A stretch of 34,352 bases of DNA from positions 1 to 34,352 of the forward strand of contig JAJXVS010000005.1 in assembly GCA_021782015.1 (NCBI GenBank). Reading direction: 5' to 3'. Source of the DNA: a bacterium (lineage in GTDB: Bacteria; Spirochaetota; Spirochaetia; Treponematales; Rectinemataceae). The notes beneath the pieces are model-generated. The model saw only the letters and a list, made by a program, of their open reading frames with translations. It was not told where the DNA came from and made no database searches. Shown here one piece after another: positions 25,404-33,924 of the stretch (position 1 is the first letter of the stretch; every line of letters begins with the position of its first letter). A program made the translations under genes and the position numbers.

Positions 25404-25432
25404 TTGACCACAAGCTCGCGGCGAACTATAAT
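25404..25432 (+). promoter_or_regulatory. Near-consensus sigma-70 promoter for the CHASE2 cyclase
   Basis: TTGACC (25404-25409) and a perfect TATAAT (25427-25432) are separated by exactly 17 bp. Transcription would start near 25439, about 35 nt before the ATG. This is the best promoter match in the window. It lies in the 90-bp gap between divergent genes, so control of the two units may be linked. Confidence 0.75.
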
Positions 25433-25437
25433 GGCAT

Positions 25438-25443
25438 ATTGTA
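25438..25443 (-). promoter_or_regulatory. Candidate -10 box TACAAT for the FecR operon
   Basis: TACAAT on the minus strand would place a start near 25431, about 48 nt before the first operon gene. There is no good -35 hexamer. The box lies beside the start site of the opposite promoter, so the two would compete for polymerase. Confidence 0.3.
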
Positions 25444-25473
25444 TCTCATGGAAGTGATTTTTGGGAGAGTTCC

Positions 25474-28185
25474 ATGCCGGAAAAATTGCGGCCCTTGGTC
25501 ATTCCGTCCCTTGTTGCGATCGCGGCGGCTCTCGCGACGCTCTTCGGTCTTTCCTCATCCCTCGATTGGAAGCTCTATGATCAGATGCTTCACGTACGAA
25601 AGGCACCAGTCGAGGACCCGGCCATGCTCCTGGTGGACATCGACGACCCAGCCATCGCCGAAATAGGCACCTGGCCCATCGGCAGGGATGTCATCGCCGG
25701 CGGACTCGCCACCCTAGGCGAATTCGGCGCGAAGAGCGTGACCTTCGATATTGAGTACGTCGATCCGAGTCCCCGAGGCATCGATGGGCGGTATCTTTCT
25801 GAAAATGTCCCCGAGGCCTTCGCCGAGGGCTTCGGCTCGCTCTCTACGAACATCCAGGCGCTTTTCGACGCCCTCGCGAAGAAACAAATTCCCCTATCCG
25901 CGGCCGAAGGCTACGTCAAGGATCTGACGGGGTTGACGGACAAGGTGCGCGACGATCTTCTCGCGAAGGTCCGCGAAATCGCGTCCGACAACGATACCGA
26001 ACTCGGCAGGGCGGCGCTCTATAGCGGACAAGCCTACTTTACCGTCAACATGCGGCGTGATGCCGGCTCCGCGAGTTCGCGGCCAGCGGTGGCCATCGCG
26101 GAAAAGATCGCGGGTCATGCGCTCCCCCCGTCGGCATCCGGATACCTGGCCCGGGCAAAAGGCATACTACCCACGATTTCTCCCATCCTCCAGAATGCCG
26201 CCGGGGCTGGATTCCCCAACGTCTACATCGATCCGGACGGCGTGCGTCGCAGGATCGATCTCTTCTATGAATATAACGGCAAGCTCTATGCCCAACTTGT
26301 CATGGAGCCTATCCTGGCGATGCTGGGGCCGACCTCCATCGATGTCGAAAAATCGGAATTCGTCCTAAAAGGGGCGAAACTCCCCTCGGGCGAAATCACG
26401 GACATCACCATACCACGGACGGATGATGGCAGGATGCTGATCGATTGGCCCCACAAATCCTATCTGGAGAGCTTCAGGCATCTTTCGTTCAGGGAACTGG
26501 TGGTGTACGACAAGCTCTTTGGCGACCTCGCCCAGAATCTCCGAATTCGTGACAATTGGGGCTATTATTCGGCCTACCAGGGTTCAACCTCCCTGGCGGC
26601 CCAGGCGGCCGCCATTCAGGAGCGGCGTCGGACCGACCTGACGGGGAGCGATTCGCTGCCGCCGGACGAGGCCGCCCAGGTGGGCGCCGCCCGCGATGCC
26701 TTGATCGCCGCATGCAAGGCCTTCCTGGCCACGAAGCCCGAAGATGCGATTCTCGCCCAGGTGAACGCCCTCCTCGCCTCCGGGCAACTCGACGCGGCGA
26801 CGCGCAGCCAGTATGAGACAATACAGAAGGACGCTCCGAGCTACTTCGCAGCCACGCGGGGCATAGTAAACGACCTGGCCACCATCCACGACGATTTGGC
26901 GCGCCGCGTCGGGAAGGCCTTCTGCGTCATCGGCTATACCGCCACGGGGACCACCGATATCGGCGTCAATCCCTTTTCCGGCGAGTACGTCAATGTCGGC
27001 ACCCATGCCGCCACCTTCAACACAATCCTCCATCGCAGCTTCATCGTCGAACTGCCTTCATGGGTTGCCCTCCTCCTCGCCATCGCCATTTCGTTCGCCC
27101 TCGCCTTTATCGTCAGGGGCAAGGTGCCTGCCCTGGCGATGGGTATCGGCCTCGGAACCACGGTGGTTCTGGGAGGGGGGATCGTGGCGCTCTTCACAAC
27201 TGCCAGTATTTTCCTGGCCCCTGCCCTCCCCATCCTTTCGGCCTTCGTGACCTTTCTGAGTTCGACCATCGTGGATTTTCTCAGGACGGAACGAGAAAAG
27301 GGCTTCTTGCGCAACGCGTTCTCGCACTACCTCTCCACCGATGTCATCAAGGAAATCGTGGCGAACCCGGAAATGCTGAAGCTCGGCGGAACGAAACGGG
27401 TAATGACGGCCATGTTCACCGACATACGAGGCTTCTCCACCGTTTCCGAAAAACTCGCGGCCGAGGACCTCGTCCGCCTCCTCAACCGCTACCTGACGGG
27501 GATGAGCGACGTCATACTCGATCTCAAGGGGACCATCGACAAGTATGAGGGCGATGCCATCATCGCCTTTTTCGGGGCACCACTCGAGCTGCCCGACCAC
27601 GCGGCGCGAGCCTGTTCTGCCGCGGTGCGCATGAAGCGGATCGAAGCCGAGCTCAATGCGCGATTCCTTTCCGAAGGGATCGCACCCTCGCCCCTCCTGA
27701 CGCGCGTGGGAATCAACACGGGCGAAATGGTGGTCGGGAACATGGGCACCGACCGCAAGATGGACTACACGATCATCGGCGACGCGGTGAACCTCGCGGC
27801 CCGGCTCGAAGGCGTCAACAAGCAGTACGGCACCTGGGTCTGCGTGGCCGAGGAAACGATGGCGGCGGCCGGCAAGGATTTCATTTTCAGGAGGCTCGAC
27901 AAGATACGCGTCGTCGGGAAGAGCAAACCCGTCATCCTCTACGAATTGGTAGAAGAAAAAGGTTCCGCGACTGAGAAACAGAAGGCCCTGCTCGGGCGCT
28001 TCGATGAGGCGCTGCGCCTCTTCGAAGACCGCGACTGGGCAAGGGCGAAGCAGTCATTCCAGGCCTGTTTCGCCGAGGTTCCGGACGATGGTCCTTCAAA
28101 GACCTATATAGGACGATGCGACGCTTTTATCCTGAAACCTCCGGCGGCGGACTGGGATGGGGTTTACAACCTCACGATGAAATAG
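25474..28185 (+). CDS. CHASE2-domain transmembrane adenylate cyclase
   Basis: This 903-residue protein has an N-terminal membrane helix (about 8-28) and an extracytoplasmic CHASE2 region starting WKLYDQMLHVR and VDIDDPAIAEIGTWPIGR. Three membrane helices lie at about 530-612, and a class III cyclase domain at about 640-830. Catalytic residues are all present: Asp650 (FTDIRG) and Asp694 (YEGDA) for metal, Lys690 and Asp770 for adenine, Asn773 and Arg777 for the transition state. The enzyme should make cAMP in response to an envelope signal. The sensory region is longer than usual, with a helical insert near 370-475. A strong promoter lies upstream and GGGAGAG precedes the ATG. It is divergent from the FecR operon. 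Confidence 0.95.
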   Translation: MPEKLRPLVIPSLVAIAAALATLFGLSSSLDWKLYDQMLHVRKAPVEDPAMLLVDIDDPAIAEIGTWPIGRDVIAGGLATLGEFGAKSVTFDIEYVDPSPRGIDGRYLSENVPEAFAEGFGSLSTNIQALFDALAKKQIPLSAAEGYVKDLTGLTDKVRDDLLAKVREIASDNDTELGRAALYSGQAYFTVNMRRDAGSASSRPAVAIAEKIAGHALPPSASGYLARAKGILPTISPILQNAAGAGFPNVYIDPDGVRRRIDLFYEYNGKLYAQLVMEPILAMLGPTSIDVEKSEFVLKGAKLPSGEITDITIPRTDDGRMLIDWPHKSYLESFRHLSFRELVVYDKLFGDLAQNLRIRDNWGYYSAYQGSTSLAAQAAAIQERRRTDLTGSDSLPPDEAAQVGAARDALIAACKAFLATKPEDAILAQVNALLASGQLDAATRSQYETIQKDAPSYFAATRGIVNDLATIHDDLARRVGKAFCVIGYTATGTTDIGVNPFSGEYVNVGTHAATFNTILHRSFIVELPSWVALLLAIAISFALAFIVRGKVPALAMGIGLGTTVVLGGGIVALFTTASIFLAPALPILSAFVTFLSSTIVDFLRTEREKGFLRNAFSHYLSTDVIKEIVANPEMLKLGGTKRVMTAMFTDIRGFSTVSEKLAAEDLVRLLNRYLTGMSDVILDLKGTIDKYEGDAIIAFFGAPLELPDHAARACSAAVRMKRIEAELNARFLSEGIAPSPLLTRVGINTGEMVVGNMGTDRKMDYTIIGDAVNLAARLEGVNKQYGTWVCVAEETMAAAGKDFIFRRLDKIRVVGKSKPVILYELVEEKGSATEKQKALLGRFDEALRLFEDRDWARAKQSFQACFAEVPDDGPSKTYIGRCDAFILKPPAADWDGVYNLTMK

Positions 28186-28195
28186 GAGCTTCGAT

Positions 28196-28222
28196 CGGTG
28201 AAGTCGGTCTCAGGCTTCACCG
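28196..28222. terminator. Inverted repeat at the convergent gene ends
   Basis: CGGTGAAG / CTTCACCG with an 11-nt loop lies just after the CHASE2 cyclase stop and overlaps the last codons of the receiver-PAS gene. There is no T-run, so a terminator role is tentative. Confidence 0.25.
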
Positions 28223-28953
28223 AAGGGGTCGAGGAGGACAAGGGATCCCAGGTCTTCGTCAAGTGCGCCGATCAGGGGTTTCGTGCGCATCGTGAACTGC
28301 CGGACTGCCCCATCGGCTGCCACGGCGAAGCGGACCGCATCGGGCAAAGGGCTTGAGGATTTTCTGTTGCCGGTTCCCATGTCGATGAAGCGGGTAAGCG
28401 GCTCGCCGCGCAGGTCGTCGAAATCGACGAGTCCGAAAATGGCAAGAGCAGCCTTGTTGGCGCAGACGGCCAGGCCCGAGGGATCGAGGATGATGGCCGG
28501 CTCATCGAGGGCCATCAGAAGCGGCGCGCAGGCGAGGAGGGACGCGGAACCTCGAACAGGGGGCGACGCCGCAGGCTTCTTGCGAAAGGACGCGAGAGCC
28601 ATGGCTATATTGGCGGCCAGTTCCCTTTCGTTGAAGGGCTTGAGCAGGTACGCGGAGGGCGCTGTGAGCATGGCCCGCGCCAGGGTTTCCTGGTCGGAAT
28701 GGGCGCTGAGGAAAATTACCGGAAGGTCGAATTCTGCCTTTAGCCTGAAAGCGGCGTCTATTCCATCGGCCGACCCTTCGAGCCGGATGTCCATGAGAAT
28801 CAGGTCCGGTTGACACCGATTGACCTCCTCGGCAATTCCGTCGCTCGTCGAAAGAAGCTTCGGAACGACATAGCCGAGTCGTTCAAGGTCCTCCCGAATT
28901 TCCTCGCCCACGAGGGGCTCATCCTCCACCACCAGAATCTTTTCCTTTGACAT
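28210..28953 (-). CDS. Response regulator with receiver and PAS-like domain
   Basis: The 247-residue protein starts with a receiver domain (about 1-120): Glu10/Asp11 acidic pair, phosphoacceptor Asp55 in LILMDIRLEG, and Lys in YLLKPFNERE. The C-terminal part, from ALDEPAIILDPSGLAVCANKAALAIFGL to a strand LGSLVLLDP, is PAS-like. There is no DNA-binding or enzymatic output domain, so it probably acts by protein contact. The start at 28953 has GGGAGGA upstream; an upstream ATG at 28974 is less likely. It follows the 7TMR kinase gene after a 38-nt gap and is its probable partner. Its neighbour on the opposite strand is the CHASE2 cyclase. Confidence 0.88.
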   Translation of the reverse strand: MSKEKILVVEDEPLVGEEIREDLERLGYVVPKLLSTSDGIAEEVNRCQPDLILMDIRLEGSADGIDAAFRLKAEFDLPVIFLSAHSDQETLARAMLTAPSAYLLKPFNERELAANIAMALASFRKKPAASPPVRGSASLLACAPLLMALDEPAIILDPSGLAVCANKAALAIFGLVDFDDLRGEPLTRFIDMGTGNRKSSSPLPDAVRFAVAADGAVRQFTMRTKPLIGALDEDLGSLVLLDPFGEA

Positions 28954-28991
28954 TGTTCCTCCCTGCCAGGGCAAATTCCCAATGTGGGCAC

Positions 28992-31010
28992 CTACCTTAA
29001 GCCTGCCACTTCATGAATATGTGTTTCCGCGACAATCTCGCTCTTCCTGAAGGGCAGGCGGACCTCCACGCAACCGCCTGCGCCCGCGATGATTTCCACT
29101 CGCCCACCCCTCGCCATCACGATGCTCGTAACAATCTTGAAGCCAACGGATGAATCGGTCTGAATCGAGAAATTCTCAGGAAACCCCGGCCCACTGTCGC
29201 AGACCGACAACGAGAGCCCTCCGTCGATTGCCGCAATCTTGACCTTCATTCGCCCTATGCCCCCATCGGGGAGGGCGTGCCTGAATGCGTTGGCAGCGAG
29301 CTCCGCCAGGACGAGGCCGAGATCGATGCAATAGGACGCAGGTATGCGCAGCGGGGCACATTCGAGTTCGATGCGAGAACTCTCCTGACCGCCGAGCCCC
29401 ATCGAGAGCCTGTCGAGAAGCTCGCGGGCGTAGGTGAGAACGTCCAGCTTGTCCTCGGAACCGGACTCGTAGAGCTTTTCGTGAACAAGACTGATCGCCC
29501 GAATCCTGTCTCGGAGAGAAGACAGCGCCCTCGCAGCGGTCTCATCTTCGATCCGATGCGACTGGAGTCCCGCGATGCTCGAAACGATTTGCAGGCTGTT
29601 CTTGATCCGATGATGAATTTCCTGGAGGTGGGTTTCCTTTTCGGCGACGAGAAGTTCGAGGTGCCAGCGAGCCTCGCGGTGGCCCTCGATCTCCCGCGAA
29701 AGCCGCAGGTTCGATTGCCGTAGTTCGACCGACAAACGCTCGTTGTCGCTGAAGGCCTGCGAATAGCGACGAGCGAGGACAAAGTCCTGCATTAGTACAA
29801 ATATTCCCATCGCTGCCGGAATCGCATTAAAGGTAGAAATTATAAAGGATGAAAAGAGCATATCGTTGACGGCCGCGACGGCGACAATGGCGCTGGCGGC
29901 GAGAAGGATACCGCTGCCGGGTCTTCTCCGCGAAGCCGCCCTTGCGAGAATCAGCACAATGGTGCAGCACATGAGGATCAGGGCGACAGGGTAATAGTAG
30001 GAGATGCTTCGTGTCAGAAGACTGAGCGGGGCCCACGCAATGAGCAAGGCAAAGGGCACATGCGGAAGGACGAGAAGAAGGAGCAGCTTCCGGCTTATCT
30101 CGGTCGAGAATAGCGAAAAGAAAAAGAGGGTCGCGAAGGGAATCAAGAGAAAGGCTGTCAGGTATTCTATCCTGATCAGTGAATCAAAGGGCAGGCCGGG
30201 AAAAAGCGCGACAAGGACATACTCCCCGGTGACGAGACTGCGGAGGGCGACGAGGAGGGAAAAGACCGCAAAATAGAGGTAGCTCCTTTCTTTCGACCTA
30301 TGGGCGAAGAGAAGCAGGGCGTGAATCGACATGGCCGTCAGGGCGGCGGCGAGGCCGATCGCGAATGCCGAGTCGAAAAAGCGGGCGTTCACGAGATCCG
30401 AATGCCTTCCGATGAAGATCGGCCTCCAAAGCCCACCGGAACGATATGCGTAATTGGATACTTCCACGAGGAGATGAAGTCGGCCATCCGGGCTGGCCGG
30501 GAGGGCCAGGATGCCGGGGCGATAAGCCGGTATCGCAAGACGTGGATCGAGGGAAGGCCTCCCGGCGCCGCCGATCACCCTTCCATCCGCGAAAAGGGTG
30601 AAGGCCGTCGAGACCGTAGAATACCGCAGGGCGAGTCCGGTCGAATCGGGAGGAAGGAGAATATCGAGGCGGTAGGTACCGGCGCCCTCTCCCTTCATCA
30701 CGCCTCCCGCCGCCCCCTGCCATCGATCAGGGACATGGCGGGGGACAAAGTCGCCGGCGGTGAGGGCCTCCGCCGGGTCGTAGAGTCTGCCGCGAGCGAA
30801 ATACCAGCTGCCGATGAGGGCCACGGGTCCCCTGTCGAAATCCCAGGCCCTCAGGTCGATGGTACCTTCCCTGGCCCTGGGCGGCGCGGACAGCCCTCCC
30901 TCGACTTCGGCATGTGCCGGAAAAGCGAGCAAAGGGAGGGCGGCAAAAACGACTATGGCGGGATGCCAAAGACGCGGCCGGAAAGAGATCATCCCGGAAG
31001 TATAGAGCAT
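28992..31010 (-). CDS. 7TMR-DISM sensor histidine kinase of the HisKA_2 type
   Basis: This 672-residue membrane kinase has a signal peptide, an extracytoplasmic beta-rich domain (about 30-200, with GSWYFARGRLYDPAEA and GTYRLDILLPP) typical of 7TMR-DISM receptors, and seven membrane helices at about 215-410. A helical linker follows, then a HisKA_2 domain with the His pair 466-467 in EIHHRIKNSLQ. The ATPase domain has LAELAANAFRHA and CDSGPGFPENF. Such receptors bind small ligands, possibly carbohydrates, outside the membrane. The first ATG (31010) and a second at 30992 are both without a clear ribosome-binding site; the second gives a more typical signal peptide. It probably phosphorylates the receiver-PAS protein that follows. 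Confidence 0.9.
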   Translation of the reverse strand: MLYTSGMISFRPRLWHPAIVVFAALPLLAFPAHAEVEGGLSAPPRAREGTIDLRAWDFDRGPVALIGSWYFARGRLYDPAEALTAGDFVPRHVPDRWQGAAGGVMKGEGAGTYRLDILLPPDSTGLALRYSTVSTAFTLFADGRVIGGAGRPSLDPRLAIPAYRPGILALPASPDGRLHLLVEVSNYAYRSGGLWRPIFIGRHSDLVNARFFDSAFAIGLAAALTAMSIHALLLFAHRSKERSYLYFAVFSLLVALRSLVTGEYVLVALFPGLPFDSLIRIEYLTAFLLIPFATLFFFSLFSTEISRKLLLLLVLPHVPFALLIAWAPLSLLTRSISYYYPVALILMCCTIVLILARAASRRRPGSGILLAASAIVAVAAVNDMLFSSFIISTFNAIPAAMGIFVLMQDFVLARRYSQAFSDNERLSVELRQSNLRLSREIEGHREARWHLELLVAEKETHLQEIHHRIKNSLQIVSSIAGLQSHRIEDETAARALSSLRDRIRAISLVHEKLYESGSEDKLDVLTYARELLDRLSMGLGGQESSRIELECAPLRIPASYCIDLGLVLAELAANAFRHALPDGGIGRMKVKIAAIDGGLSLSVCDSGPGFPENFSIQTDSSVGFKIVTSIVMARGGRVEIIAGAGGCVEVRLPFRKSEIVAETHIHEVAGLR

Positions 31011-31107
31011 TTCACGGACCGAAAGCCATCATGAGGTCATTCCATTCCGGAAAGGCAGCGTAAGGATCGCCCCCCGGTCAGGCCGTCTCACTCTGGAAGA
31101 AAACGAC

Positions 31108-31133
31108 AGGGCCCGGCCATCGGGCCGGGCCCT
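31108..31133 (-). terminator. Rho-independent terminator of the cytochrome b gene
   Basis: A perfect 11-bp stem AGGGCCCGGCC / GGCCGGGCCCT with an ATCG loop lies 10 nt after the cytochrome b stop. On the minus strand it is followed by GTCGTTTTCTTCC, a T-rich tail. It separates the cytochrome gene from the downstream kinase gene. Confidence 0.8.
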
Positions 31134-31142
31134 CAATTCGGC

Positions 31143-32576
31143 TCAGCCTTTGCGTCGCTTCCTCTGGAATATCGTGTAGAGCCTGAGTGCCACGGGGATC
31201 CTGTTGACCCCGGGAATAAAGGGTATCGCGGCGAGAATGAGAACGAGGATGCCGAGGAGATAGGCCCCGTCGCGGTCGCCATTGTCATCGCTTGCGAGAA
31301 TGGTCTTGTTGAGAAGGCCGATCGGAGCGAGCCACCAGGCCCCCGGCCGCCCGCCCTCCTCCTCGCGGAGCATGCCCCACTGCTCGGTGAGCATATGGAG
31401 TTTGTCCGCCTTGTCTTCGAGCACACCTAGATCGGCGAGGAATCTGAGTTGATAGGTGCTGTCGCCCGGCTGGCCCATGCCCTTGAGCGCGCTGTCGTAC
31501 CAGCCCGAGGCGGCCACGGCGGTGAGGCGTTTCGCGACACCGATGAGCTTGTTGTCGGACTCTTTCACCCCTCCCTTGTTATCCCCGAAGAAATCGATAG
31601 CCCCATCCACAAGCTTCTTCTGATCGTCGGCCGAAAGCCCTTCGATTGCCGCGAGATCGTCCGTCTGCTGCCCGGCCGCTACCAACTGCTTCCATGGCTC
31701 ATCGACATAGACGAGGCGAGTATCGTAGTTGTAGGGCTGGATGTTGTCCGAATAGCCGGTGGTGAGCCCGCGGCCGTCGGGATCCTTTCCAATCTGTTCC
31801 AACCTGCCGAATTCTCCAACCAGGGTCTGGGCGACGAGATTGGGATCGCTTTTGGCGACTTCGGCAATGCTGACGGGTTTGAGATAGGGCGATGGAAGCG
31901 CGATGGCGAGAAGGATGATGATCGCGAGGACGACCCCGCCGCGAAGGAAGAGGGCGGTGTGATTCGCCTTCTCTACCTGGTATTCGGCATCAGGCACGGG
32001 AGGTGTCGCGATGCCGAGGAAACGGACAAGCATATAATGCAAAGAGAGAAGGAGAATGATGATGAGCGGCACGATGGCGGCATGAATTCCGAAAATCTTG
32101 AGCTCGTTGAGGGGATTGATCCACCAACCCAATCCCGAACCGTTGAAGAAATCCGCTCCCTGCAGGGCTCTCCATTGGGTCGAAAAATCGCCGCGCAAGG
32201 CGTAGCCGAGCTCGGTCTCGATGAGGGCAAAGAAAAACATGAACACGCCGAAGACCCAGGTTATTCGACGCGGCCCCCTGTACCCCATCGTGCAAAACAC
32301 GACGACAAGGTGCAGCAGGATAAAGATGACAAAAGCCTGCGTCGACCACAGGTGCAAACTCCGGAAGAAGACTCCGGCGGGTTTCGTAAGCCACCACGAA
32401 GCCCCAAAGAAGACCTCAACCACCCCGGTGACCACGAGCATCGCGAAACTCGTGGCCGCGAGAAAGCCGAGCGAGTAGAAAAAGCGATTGGCGTAGTGCG
32501 GTGCTTCGTCGATCATGAGGCTGGCAAATTGCGGACCGAGCTTCTTCTCTGCTAATTCCCTGCCATCGCGCTTCAT
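31143..32576 (-). CDS. Orphan cytochrome b (b6-like) with large soluble insert
   Basis: The 477-residue membrane protein has the four-helix cytochrome b core at about residues 35-190. Heme ligands are two His pairs: His75/His89 (14 apart) and His165/His180 (15 apart). The 14/15 spacing is that of cytochrome b6 rather than mitochondrial cytochrome b. The segment YRGPRRITWVFG also fits. A fifth hydrophobic segment (about 215-235) is followed by about 180 soluble residues with no family I recognise, then a C-terminal helix (about 440-460). The PEWY motif of the second half is absent. It should carry electrons between quinol and a partner, but no Rieske or cytochrome c gene is in the window. GGAGG precedes the ATG by 5 nt. 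Confidence 0.9.
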   Translation of the reverse strand: MKRDGRELAEKKLGPQFASLMIDEAPHYANRFFYSLGFLAATSFAMLVVTGVVEVFFGASWWLTKPAGVFFRSLHLWSTQAFVIFILLHLVVVFCTMGYRGPRRITWVFGVFMFFFALIETELGYALRGDFSTQWRALQGADFFNGSGLGWWINPLNELKIFGIHAAIVPLIIILLLSLHYMLVRFLGIATPPVPDAEYQVEKANHTALFLRGGVVLAIIILLAIALPSPYLKPVSIAEVAKSDPNLVAQTLVGEFGRLEQIGKDPDGRGLTTGYSDNIQPYNYDTRLVYVDEPWKQLVAAGQQTDDLAAIEGLSADDQKKLVDGAIDFFGDNKGGVKESDNKLIGVAKRLTAVAASGWYDSALKGMGQPGDSTYQLRFLADLGVLEDKADKLHMLTEQWGMLREEEGGRPGAWWLAPIGLLNKTILASDDNGDRDGAYLLGILVLILAAIPFIPGVNRIPVALRLYTIFQRKRRKG

Positions 32577-32640
32577 CGATACCTCCGCTTGCGGTTTGCC
32601 CGTCTGCGACGGACCATTGTCCGGAGTATCTCACCAAAAT

Positions 32641-32720
32641 GGCAGGATGTGTATTATCAATTATTAATTTTTTAATAAGTAGCATTATTATAGATATTTT
32701 TTGTTATTCATAAGGGATAT
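32641..32720 (-). promoter_or_regulatory. AT-rich promoter region of the cytochrome b gene
   Basis: An AT-rich stretch stands out from the GC-rich surroundings. On the minus strand it holds TATAAT (32692 to 32687) with TTATGA 15 bp upstream, and GATAAT (32658 to 32653). A TTATTAA-TTTT-TTAATAA repeat lies between them. Either box could drive the cytochrome gene; which one is used cannot be decided. Confidence 0.45.
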
Positions 32721-32736
32721 TTCGTTCCTGAAGTTG

Positions 32737-33924
32737 TTAATTCAGACAGAGTTTCCCGATGGCGCCGATACGCAGGATGCCTTGAGCGATGCTTGGGTAG
32801 GCTCCCAGTTCCAGCCGTGCGGCCTTGGGTGGCCTCGCCCCAATTCCACCGGTCAACCCGGTCGCGACCGCCTGCCCCAACAGCGAGCCGGCCCCCATGA
32901 CGGCGCTTGCAAACCGGCCGTCAAGAGATGGCTCGATCCCGACGGCAATCATGTTGATGCCGGCCGCGAAGAGGAGTCCCGCGATTCCACCGACGGAGAC
33001 GAGGCCCGAACGATAGGCGCTCCATCCCAGTCTGTCCCAGCCAAGGGCGCCGAGAGCCAGGGCCGAATCGGCTGCTCCAACAAGTGTAGTTGTGAGCACT
33101 TTTTGGTCCCGGACCTCGAGGATGCCTTGCAGGAGGACAAAGGAATAGAACAGGGTCCATACCGACGCCTGAGAGGCGAAAGCCGCCCGACCCAACTCCG
33201 GTCGGGTGTCGCGGAGGGTCGCCCAGGTGATTCCTCGACCGAGCACGAGGGCCGTCGCGAGACCAAGTGATTGGACGCGATCCCGCGCCGAAAGGGGGAC
33301 AGCCGGATCGAAGGACACGCCGGTCACGCGGACCGGCGGCAGCCAGGCATCATAGAGGAAGTACCAGGTGGAGGCGGACGCGGCGGAGATGCTGTCGATC
33401 CATATTTCCTGAGCCAGGGGAAAATCGCCTCCGGCGGACATGAGCCACGCCGTCCCGAGTCCCGTGGCTGCCCCCGCGAGGTAGAGGCCGCCATTGATCG
33501 CCTGATTGGAGATGTTCACACCGATGATGTTTGCGGGAATGAGCGCCGAAAGGAGGGTGCCGGTAACGAGATTGCCGATATAGAAGGGTACAATGCCGGA
33601 GCTATCGCGACGACGGCCATGGTCCTTTATCAGTGCCTCGGCCTTGCTCAAATATGTGGAATGTGGCCACGTCAGCCTGAGCCTTTTCAGGTCGGCTTCC
33701 GCCTTCGGAAAATTCCCCGCCACAAGGCTCTCAAGAAAATCCATATAGAGGACGGCATCCGGGCTGGCGGTTGAGACACCTTCAACCCTGGAGCCAGGGG
33801 TCATCCCGGATCCATCCTGAACCGAGCCGGGAAGGGCCGGTTCTTCACCCTGCGCGGTGCCCTGGGACGCAAGAATACTCACACCGCCGAACAAACACAG
33901 ACACAGGAAACAGGATCGTACCAT
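32737..33924 (-). CDS. Secreted/membrane protein of unknown function
   Basis: I do not recognise the family. The 395-residue protein starts with a signal peptide rich in Cys and Leu (to about GTAQG). A short helical region (about 55-105, DAVLYMDFLESLVAGNFPKAEADLKRL) could be one TPR-like hairpin. From about 110 on it is hydrophobic with many Gly and Ala residues, such as IGNLVTGTLLSALIPANIIG, GGLYLAGAATGLGTAWLMSAGG and SVGGIAGLLFAAGINMIAVG. These may be membrane helices or barrel strands. The C-terminal LELGAYPSIAQGILRIGAIGKLCLN is beta-like. GGAGG lies 5 nt before the ATG, with an extended -10 promoter upstream. The gene is followed after 160 bp by the cytochrome b gene on the same strand. 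Confidence 0.72.
   Translation of the reverse strand: MVRSCFLCLCLFGGVSILASQGTAQGEEPALPGSVQDGSGMTPGSRVEGVSTASPDAVLYMDFLESLVAGNFPKAEADLKRLRLTWPHSTYLSKAEALIKDHGRRRDSSGIVPFYIGNLVTGTLLSALIPANIIGVNISNQAINGGLYLAGAATGLGTAWLMSAGGDFPLAQEIWIDSISAASASTWYFLYDAWLPPVRVTGVSFDPAVPLSARDRVQSLGLATALVLGRGITWATLRDTRPELGRAAFASQASVWTLFYSFVLLQGILEVRDQKVLTTTLVGAADSALALGALGWDRLGWSAYRSGLVSVGGIAGLLFAAGINMIAVGIEPSLDGRFASAVMGAGSLLGQAVATGLTGGIGARPPKAARLELGAYPSIAQGILRIGAIGKLCLN

Noticed and set aside
31449-32555. 368-codon plus-strand frame opposite cytochrome b.
   Set aside because: Charged low-complexity product with no family, antisense to a gene with intact heme ligands.
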